A stretch of 64,000 bases of DNA from a bacterium. GTDB lineage: Bacteria; Actinomycetota; Acidimicrobiia; Spongiisociales; ZC4RG35. A program made the translations under genes and the position numbers. The notes beneath the pieces were generated by a model that saw only the letters and a list, made by a program, of their open reading frames with translations, ran no database searches and was not told where the DNA came from. Below are positions 59,001-64,000 of the stretch, piece by piece. Every line of letters starts with the position of its first letter. Positions within the stretch are counted from its first letter, which is position 1. The stretch lies in NCBI GenBank assembly GCA_024638655.1, contig JAHEJW010000010.1, forward strand, positions 1 through 64,000. The letters run 5' to 3'.

Positions 59001-60412
59001 GGTATGCGAGGACGCATGGACCGTTTTCGGTTCAGGAGGCCGCCAGATCCTTGGGTTTGCCGACCGGTGTCATCGAAAGTGCGCTGGCCGGTCTCGAGGC
59101 GGCCGGTCGCGTAACCCAGGGAGCTTTCCGACCCGGCGGCGAAGGCCGCGAATGGGTGGACGAGAACGTCCTGCGAAGACTCAAGCGTCGCTCTTTGGCC
59201 GCTCTCAGAAGCGAGATCGAGCCCGTGGAAGCCGATGCCCTCGCCAGATTCGGCATCGCCTGGCAGGGAGTGAGCGACGAGCCACCTCGTGGCCGAAATG
59301 CGCTCGGCGATGTGATACGGCAGCTGGTCGGAGTGGCCATCCCTGCCTCGGTGCTCGAGCGAGATGTACTCCCCGCCCGGGTGGCGGACGCCCATGGAGG
59401 GATCGATTCCCTGATACTGGCCGGTGACCTGATCTGGATCGGCGACGGCTCGCTCGGGCCGCGGGACGGGCGCGTGAGGCTCTTCCCAAGTGATGCCCTC
59501 CCCGCCCTGTGGGGCGGGCATCAGGAGTCCGAACTCGACGAGCGGGAAGCGTCGATCGTGGAAGTCCTTCGCCGACGCGGCGCCAGCTTCTTCAGGGATA
59601 TCTACGAACAGTCCGGGGGTGGCGACCCTGAGGAGGCCCTCGATGTCCTTTGGGACCTCGTTTGGAAGGGAATGGTCACCAACGACACATTCGAGCCTGT
59701 TCGAGACTTCGTCAACAGGCGGTCGCGCCGCTCTTCCGGCAGGAAACCCATGTCAGGAAGATTCCCGGCTCACTCAGCCGGTCGCTGGTCGCTGACCGAG
59801 ACTCTGATCCGCGGAGCCGCCTCAGATACCGAGCGTCACGCCGCGTGGGCCGAGCTCCTGCTCGACCGCCATGGAGTGGTGACACGCTCCACGGTGCTCA
59901 GCGAGGGGTACCCGGGCGGCTTCAGCACCCTCTATCCCGTGTTGTCTCATATGGAGGAAACGGGTCGGATCAGACGCGGCTACTTCGTCGAAGGCCTTGG
60001 AGGATCCCAGTTTGCCCTCCCAGGGGCCGTGGATCGGCTTCGCTCGAGCAGTGAGGAGTCGCTCGTGGTCCTGGCGGCCACCGATCCGGCCAACCCGTAC
60101 GGGGGAGTCCTGCCCTGGCCCGATGCCGGAGATTCGCGTCTCGCCCGAGACGCCGGAGCCTACGTGCTGTTGATGGGCGGACGACTCGTCGGTTATCTCG
60201 ACAAGGGCCGGAAAGGCTTGACTCTGCTCGAGAGATCCCCCGAGTTGTTCGGTTCGCTGTCGCGTGCCCTGGCGGAGGTGGCCACGCGACACAGGCGGCT
60301 CACCCTCATAACTGTGGACGGTGAGCCTGCTTCCTCCTCGCCATTGGCCTCACCACTATCGGAATGGGGCTTCGCCACCGCCCCACGAGGTCTCACCTAC
60401 CGGGGCCGCTGA
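56039..60412 (+). CDS. lhr: large DEAD/DEAH helicase Lhr
   Basis: 1457 residues, typical of the long Lhr form. Walker A APTGSGKT (43-50), DEVH box D167-E168-V169-H170, SATQRPLE (motif III) and a helicase C domain with ATSSLELGIDMG and QRVGRSGHQ. The winged-helix and beta-barrel parts of the Lhr core follow, then the long C-terminal domain with tandem winged helices. Mycobacterial Lhr is an ATP-dependent 3'-5' helicase preferring RNA:DNA hybrids and is induced by DNA damage. No LexA box was seen here. ATG start; encoded alone. Confidence 0.97.
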   Translation: MESPQGFTRATRTWFEASFNAPTPAQELGWPSIAAGDHTLIHAPTGSGKTLAAFLWTLDRLLSEPLPDPSERCRVLYVSPLKALAHDVERNLRAPLAGIRHAAERLGGERLPELETFLRTGDTPQQERRRMERHPPDILITTPESLYLMLTSAVRSVLSSVRWVIVDEVHAVAGSKRGAHLALSLERLEELTSRPPQRIGLSATQRPLETIARFLGGGTVENDSWRERPVHIVDVPGERDLDIEIVVPVEDMNEPGEPDPLDPDRQTKRSIWPAIYPRLLDQIQRHKSTILFANSRRLAERICSEINNLAGEEIARAHHGSVAREQRLEIEEGLKKGELKAVVATSSLELGIDMGSVDLVLQVEAPNSVASGLQRVGRSGHQVGGVSKAKIYPKYRGDLLVSTVIAEQMVRRHVEPTTIPANPIDVLAQQLVAQIVSGDTTSEHLYETTRRAAPYATLTRQVFDETLDMLAGRYPSDLFAELRPRVTWDRATDTVVARPGARQLAVTNPGTIPDRGLYRVTLPEGSRVGELDEEMVYESREGDTFVLGSTAWKITRITHDRVEVVPAPADAAPRMPFWHGDMLGRSLETGRAVGAFTRQIAGLDQDKALDELQGTYRLDEFAARNLVNYLAEEREATGVLPTDQTIVVQRFRDEIGDWRVVLLSPLGARVHAPWAMALRHRFRTRYDSDVDVIWSDDGIAFRFPDSDDPPEAEDLLAEPEEVEQLLIEHISDTALFAARFREAAGRSLLLPRRRPGERTPLWLQRRKSADLLGVAKQFGSFPILLEVYREILRDDFDLPALQEVLGQIRSRKIRLVSVDTTSPSAFASSLLFSFVAAYLYEADAPLAERRAAALTLDRELLRELLGEGELRELIDPEVVAAVELELQHLTDNRRARSVDGVHDLLKDLGPLGIDDISIRTEAVDVDHALEELESSRRVVPVTMGGEPSWAAIEDASRLRDALGVQPPPGVPHVFLEPVPDPLGDVVGRYARTHGPFSVQEAARSLGLPTGVIESALAGLEAAGRVTQGAFRPGGEGREWVDENVLRRLKRRSLAALRSEIEPVEADALARFGIAWQGVSDEPPRGRNALGDVIRQLVGVAIPASVLERDVLPARVADAHGGIDSLILAGDLIWIGDGSLGPRDGRVRLFPSDALPALWGGHQESELDEREASIVEVLRRRGASFFRDIYEQSGGGDPEEALDVLWDLVWKGMVTNDTFEPVRDFVNRRSRRSSGRKPMSGRFPAHSAGRWSLTETLIRGAASDTERHAAWAELLLDRHGVVTRSTVLSEGYPGGFSTLYPVLSHMEETGRIRRGYFVEGLGGSQFALPGAVDRLRSSSEESLVVLAATDPANPYGGVLPWPDAGDSRLARDAGAYVLLMGGRLVGYLDKGRKGLTLLERSPELFGSLSRALAEVATRHRRLTLITVDGEPASSSPLASPLSEWGFATAPRGLTYRGR

Positions 60413-60425
60413 CTCGCTCGGCTCG

Positions 60426-61202
60426 TTAAGAGATCCCCGAGGAACCGGCCCCGATCACACCACCGTCGATCGGAACTGTGGCACCCGTCATCCACGCGGA
60501 TGCATCCGATGAGAGGAAGACGATGACACGAGCGACGTCCTCGGGCTCCCCGACCCTGCCCAGTGGATGAAGGCGAGCCGTTGCATCCTCATCGGTCAAC
60601 AGCGCTCCTGCCAGGCGTGTCTTGACGACCGCAGGAGCGACCGCGTTCACCCTGATCTTGGGTGCCAGTTCGAGCGCGAGCTGGCGGGTCATGTGGATCA
60701 ACCCTGCCTTGGAGATGTTGTACGCACCCATCAGGGGACTGGCCCTGAGACCGGCGATCGAAGCCACGTTGACTATCGCACCGCCATGATCACCCATCCA
60801 GGCGTGAAACGCCGCCCGCACCCAGAGCAGCGGTGCACGGAGGTTCACGGCCCACGTTTTGTCCAGCGCCCCCAGGTCCACGTCGGTGAGCATGCCGGCC
60901 GCCGGGTTGGTACCAGCGTTGTTGATCAGAATGTCGCAGGACCCGAAGCGCTCGATGGTCGCGCCAACCGCTTTGGCGGCAGAGCCCTCCGAGTCGGCCC
61001 GCGCCGCCAAAGCCAGTATCGAGGCCGGATCGACGCCGGCTTCGACCAGGTCCTCGGCCGCCGCGTCGACGTTCTCTTGCTTGCGCGAGGTGATGGTGAC
61101 CCCACTCGCGCCACTCCTCGCCAGCTCCAGTGCCGTCGCCAACCCGATGCCCCTGCTGGCACCGGTGACCAGGGCAACCCGCCCATCGACGGACACGTCC
61201 AC
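60426..61202 (-). CDS. short-chain dehydrogenase/reductase
   Basis: 258 residues from GTG 61202, with GAGGAGG 6 bases upstream and one base of overlap with the preceding gene's TAG. Rossmann TGASRGIG, the NAG motif ILINNAGTN, and the YxxxK pair in GAYNISKAG with Ser in NVASIAG. NAD(P)-dependent oxidoreductase, substrate open. The longer ORF up to 61490 is inside the flavin reductase gene. Confidence 0.93.
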   Translation of the reverse strand: MDVSVDGRVALVTGASRGIGLATALELARSGASGVTITSRKQENVDAAAEDLVEAGVDPASILALAARADSEGSAAKAVGATIERFGSCDILINNAGTNPAAGMLTDVDLGALDKTWAVNLRAPLLWVRAAFHAWMGDHGGAIVNVASIAGLRASPLMGAYNISKAGLIHMTRQLALELAPKIRVNAVAPAVVKTRLAGALLTDEDATARLHPLGRVGEPEDVARVIVFLSSDASAWMTGATVPIDGGVIGAGSSGIS

Positions 61203-61699
61203 TAGTGACCTCCTCGCTTCACTCCTCCATATTTCATTCGAGTGTCGGACATGGCTGCAGCACGCTGGTCGTCGTCTCTCACGCCCGCATCGACGACCTC
61301 GCCGACGAACAAGGTGTGGGTACCGAAATCGATGGATCGCCGGACTTGACAATCCATCCACGCGATGGCCTCTTCGAACACGGGAGCTCCGGTCGTGGCA
61401 ACGAAGACCGGCCTGCCATTCAGTGTGTTGCCGTCCCGGTCGGCAGGTTTGGAGAACTTGACGAACGGCCTGGTGTCTTCGGAGGACCACAAGTTGACCG
61501 TGAACGAGCCGCTCTCACTGATCAGGCGGTGTGTGACCGCCTTGTTGTCCACCCCGACCCCGATCAACACGGGCTCCATGCTCAACTGTGTGATCCAACT
61601 CGCGGTCATGCCGTTCCACTCCTCACCCGAGGCGGAGCCGATCAGGGCGAGGGCATTCGGGATCTTCCAGGTGACTTTGTTGATCAGCTCGGGTTCCAC
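61202..61699 (-). CDS. flavin reductase-like FMN-binding protein
   Basis: 165 residues, split-barrel flavin reductase domain: NGMTASWITQLSMEPVLIGVGVDN (parts), SGSFTVNLWSSEDT and the C-terminal FVGEVVDAG strand. Usually supplies reduced flavin to a partner monooxygenase. No such partner gene is adjacent; the SDR follows directly. Confidence 0.9.
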   Translation of the reverse strand: MEPELINKVTWKIPNALALIGSASGEEWNGMTASWITQLSMEPVLIGVGVDNKAVTHRLISESGSFTVNLWSSEDTRPFVKFSKPADRDGNTLNGRPVFVATTGAPVFEEAIAWMDCQVRRSIDFGTHTLFVGEVVDAGVRDDDQRAAAMSDTRMKYGGVKRGGH

Positions 61700-61746
61700 G
61701 TTGCTCCTCGACGCACAGAGGGGATCGAAACCCTAATGTCCACGGC

Positions 61747-62256
61747 GTGCGCATCCTCGTTGCCACCACAGGTGTGCTGCCGGCGGCTCCGGTTGCCGAG
61801 TTCTGTGAGCGTCTCATCGGCGATGACAGGAAAGTCACGGTCATGACTGTCGTGCGGGTCCCCCGTTCGTTCTTGGAGGCCCTCGATGACGATGCGCGGC
61901 GTTCCTTTCTCGACGACTCACCCGACGAGTCCGCCGCAGCCGAGGAGAAGGCGGCCCGCTACCTCGAAGAGAGAGGGCACCGCGCAGTCGATCCGATCTG
62001 TGCGTCTCTGGCTGCATCGGGGATCGAAAGTGATGTCCGTTTCGTGGAAGGCGACGACCCGGCGGAGGCCATAATCGCGACTGCGGAGAATGTCTCCGCC
62101 GAGTTGGTGATCATGGGAGCCACCCGGCGCTTGTTCACCGAGGAAGCTTGGCGCAGTGTCTCGGCGCGGGTGATGGTCAACTCGCACCTTCCGGTGCTAT
62201 TGGTGCCGGGGAACCGGCTGGAGGACACCCATGAGATGCCGATCCTCAAGCTGTAG
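61747..62256 (+). CDS. universal stress protein-like domain protein
   Basis: 169 residues from GTG. UspA fold: RILVATTGVLPAAPVAEF, an ERL-GDDRKVTVMTVV strand, and the C-terminal ATP-binding-like GATRRLFTEEAWRSVSARVMVNSHLPVLLVP where the G-2x-G-9x-G(S/T) loop is only partly kept, so ATP binding is doubtful. In actinobacteria such genes often belong to the DevR regulon, and devR is next door. Confidence 0.85.
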   Translation: MRILVATTGVLPAAPVAEFCERLIGDDRKVTVMTVVRVPRSFLEALDDDARRSFLDDSPDESAAAEEKAARYLEERGHRAVDPICASLAASGIESDVRFVEGDDPAEAIIATAENVSAELVIMGATRRLFTEEAWRSVSARVMVNSHLPVLLVPGNRLEDTHEMPILKL

Positions 62257-62258
62257 GT

Positions 62259-62936
62259 CTAGGCGTCGTCCCAGCTTTCCGGGGTCAGCTGCGCATCCTT
62301 TTCGGCCTGAGTCCGGGCAACGTGAGCTGCGGCTTCACTCCGCCGGCTCATCCCCATCTTGGCCAGCAGGTTCGACACGTAGTTCTTGACCGTCTTCTCG
62401 GCGAGGAACATCTCCTCGGCTATCTGCCGGTTGGTCATCCCGTTGGCGATGTGCTCGACGATCGTTCGCTCTTGCTTGGTGAGCCTCGATAGCAGAGGAT
62501 CCTCGCTCTCCCCTTCCCGCAACCGGGTGAAGAGACGCTCCGTCATCTCCGGATCGAGCAAAGACTCCCCTCTGCCGACGCGTCTTATGTCATCTATCAG
62601 CTCGTCCGATTTGATCCTCTTGAGCACGTACCCGGAGGCCCCGGCGAGAATCGCCGCCATCAGGGCTTCCTCGTCGGCAAACGATGTCAGCATCAGAACA
62701 CTGACATCGGGGAAGCGCGAACGGATCTCACGGCAGGCCTCGACGCCACTCATGTCGGGCAGCCGAACGTCCAGCACGGCGACGTCGGGCTCGTCGTATC
62801 CGACGCGCCGGACGCCATCCTCGGCGGTTCCTGCCTCACCGACCACCGTCATGTCCTCTTGTGATTCGATCAGGGTCTTGAGACCTGCCCGAACCACCTC
62901 ATGATCGTCGACTAGCAAAACACGAAGTGTCTCCAT
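62259..62936 (-). CDS. devR: NarL/DevR-type response regulator
   Basis: 225 residues. Receiver domain with phospho-acceptor D56 (AVLDVRLPD), acidic pair DDH near the start and Lys in GYVLKR; LuxR-type helix-turn-helix at the end (LTKQERTIVEHIANGMTNRQIAEEMF in part). Pairs with the divergent histidine kinase at 62973, 36 bases away. In mycobacteria DevR/DosR controls hypoxia and NO responses including usp genes. The symbol is by similarity of layout. Confidence 0.88.
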   Translation of the reverse strand: METLRVLLVDDHEVVRAGLKTLIESQEDMTVVGEAGTAEDGVRRVGYDEPDVAVLDVRLPDMSGVEACREIRSRFPDVSVLMLTSFADEEALMAAILAGASGYVLKRIKSDELIDDIRRVGRGESLLDPEMTERLFTRLREGESEDPLLSRLTKQERTIVEHIANGMTNRQIAEEMFLAEKTVKNYVSNLLAKMGMSRRSEAAAHVARTQAEKDAQLTPESWDDA

Positions 62937-62972
62937 CGACCCTCACGCTAGTTGGAATTAACGTCATGTTCG

Positions 62973-64000
62973 ATGGATCGAAGTGCGGCGCTTGATCGCC
63001 TGTCGCCCCTGATCGAGTCGGCCGCCACCGTGGTGGGCGAGCTCGATCTGGGAAAAGTGCTCCGCAGGCTGATCTCAGAGGCGATGGCAGCGACAGGCGC
63101 CCGCTATGCGGCGCTTGGAGTGATAGGTGAGCATGGTGTCTTGTCCGACTTCCTCTATCAGGGCATCGACTCGGACCTGGCCGACCAGATAGGCCATCTC
63201 CCGACCGGTCGAGGCGTTCTCGGAACTGTCATCAGGGACAAGAGGGCTCTGATCCTGGAGAGGATCGGCGATCATCCGGACTCGTTCGGTTTCCCGGAGA
63301 ATCACCCACCCATGACCAACTTCCTGGGTGTTCCGATCACCGTCGGAGACAGCACTTTCGGCAACCTCTACCTGACCGACAAGGAGGGAGGCTTCACCGA
63401 TGACGACCGTCGGGTCATCGAGGCGTTGGGTCACATAGCTGGTGCCGCCATCCAGACCGCCCGGCTCCAAGAGCGGTTGAGGCTCGTTGCGGTCATCGAG
63501 GACCGCCAGAGAATCGCCCGGGACCTGCACGACTCGGTGATCCAGGACCTGTTTGCGGTGGGATTAGGGCTTCAGGGCCTGACCCGCCGAATCGACGATC
63601 CGGGCACTGCGCGCATGGTTGATGACGCCGTCGACCGTCTCGACAAATCGGTCAATTCGCTCCGCCGCTACATATTCGAGCTCAAAGACCTCTCTCAGCC
63701 GGCCCTGACCCTCGACGAGCGTCTCCAGGACCTGGTTTCGCGCATGGGATCGGCCTATCCCTCGGCCGCCCGGCTGTCGATGGAGTACTTGAGCCCAACC
63801 ACAGCCGACGACGAGATTGTGATGTTGGTCCAAGAAGGCCTGTCGAACTCACTCCGCCACTCGGAGTCGAAGTGGGTGGTGGTGACCGTCACCGACGACG
63901 ACAGAGATGTGTTGCTCCGCATCGAAGACAAAGGCATCGGCTTCGATCCCACGGAGATCGAAAAGGGGATGGGTCTGTCCAACATGCGGTCGCGCGTCCA
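62973..64000 (+). CDS. devS: GAF-domain sensor histidine kinase, partial at window edge
   Basis: 342 codons from ATG 62973 are present and no stop occurs before the window ends. A single GAF domain (about 20-170: ARYAALGVIGEHG, GRGVLGTVIRD, FGNLYLTDKEGGFTDDD), then HisKA_3 with the phospho-His H186 in RIARDLHDSVIQDLFA, and the start of the HATPase domain (VQEGLSNSLRHSESKWV N-box, IEDKGIGFDP). DevS of mycobacteria has two GAF domains with haem; only one is seen here and no obvious haem His. Faces devR across 36 bases. Confidence 0.9.
   Translation, partial: MDRSAALDRLSPLIESAATVVGELDLGKVLRRLISEAMAATGARYAALGVIGEHGVLSDFLYQGIDSDLADQIGHLPTGRGVLGTVIRDKRALILERIGDHPDSFGFPENHPPMTNFLGVPITVGDSTFGNLYLTDKEGGFTDDDRRVIEALGHIAGAAIQTARLQERLRLVAVIEDRQRIARDLHDSVIQDLFAVGLGLQGLTRRIDDPGTARMVDDAVDRLDKSVNSLRRYIFELKDLSQPALTLDERLQDLVSRMGSAYPSAARLSMEYLSPTTADDEIVMLVQEGLSNSLRHSESKWVVVTVTDDDRDVLLRIEDKGIGFDPTEIEKGMGLSNMRSRV

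Noticed and set aside
1-64000. CRISPR arrays, insertion sequences or prophage
   Set aside because: No regularly spaced repeats, transposase, integrase or phage structural genes were seen by reading; low-copy repeats could be missed by eye.

Overview
The window looks like the chromosome of a high-GC Gram-positive bacterium, most likely a deep-branching actinobacterium of the Acidimicrobiia type. Supporting signs are LexA operators of the form CGAAC-N4-GTTCG, two F420-type luciferase-like oxidoreductases and a deazaflavin-type nitroreductase, a RamB-type regulator beside the glyoxylate-shunt genes, a DevR/DevS pair, a lexA - LysM gene - nrdR block, many GTG and TTG starts, and 4-base stop/start overlaps. 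The assignment is inference, since no 16S gene is present. I saw no insertion sequence, prophage or CRISPR array. Almost everything looks like vertically inherited housekeeping DNA with a few unusual gene architectures.

Layout. 1-1.8 kb: tRNA-Val, tRNA-Cys and tRNA-Gly around two small genes. 1.8-5.4 kb: dut, a membrane protein, nrdR, a LysM protein behind two LexA boxes, a short transcription unit encoding small proteins, and lexA with two boxes. 5.3-14.4 kb, minus strand: rimO-cinA-thpR, then recA with a LexA box and a second DNA-damage type promoter, then rny-miaB-miaA-dapF. 14.5-20.5 kb: a cyclase-STAND protein, a type II (archaeal-type) GAPDH, and a Rieske-TPP enzyme fusion. 20.6-25 kb: aceB-aceA divergent from ramB. 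25-31 kb: a DUF1801 protein, an S10 peptidase and a 2-oxoacid dehydrogenase operon (E1alpha-E1beta-E2) that ends in an AhpD-like gene interrupted by an in-frame TGA. 31-38 kb: ftsK, small enzymes, rnj and dapA. 37.8-50.8 kb: a kinase-F420 oxidoreductase fusion, peroxiredoxin-like protein, cyclophilin, glpD, a glycosidase-like lipoprotein, an M16 peptidase, and a VWA/AAA pair. 50.9-64 kb: a LOG protein, a three-gene operon with enoyl-CoA hydratase, HD-GYP, a lipoprotein, an Lhr helicase, SDR/flavin reductase, a universal stress protein and DevRS, the kinase running off the right edge.

The most interesting locus is 26960-30935. The AhpD-like gene after E2 carries TGA exactly where the nucleophilic cysteine of the CxxCxxxH active site belongs, followed by a hairpin placed like a bacterial SECIS. 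It is therefore a strong selenoprotein candidate. In mycobacteria the E2 lipoyl domain is the electron donor to AhpD, so the gene order suggests a dedicated lipoyl-to-selenol peroxidase branch. In the same operon the E1alpha subunit begins, from a TTG with a good ribosome binding site, with a 17-residue leader that matches the ParA-activating N-terminus of ParB proteins, which would be a new way to couple a giant metabolic complex to a ParA-type positioning ATPase.
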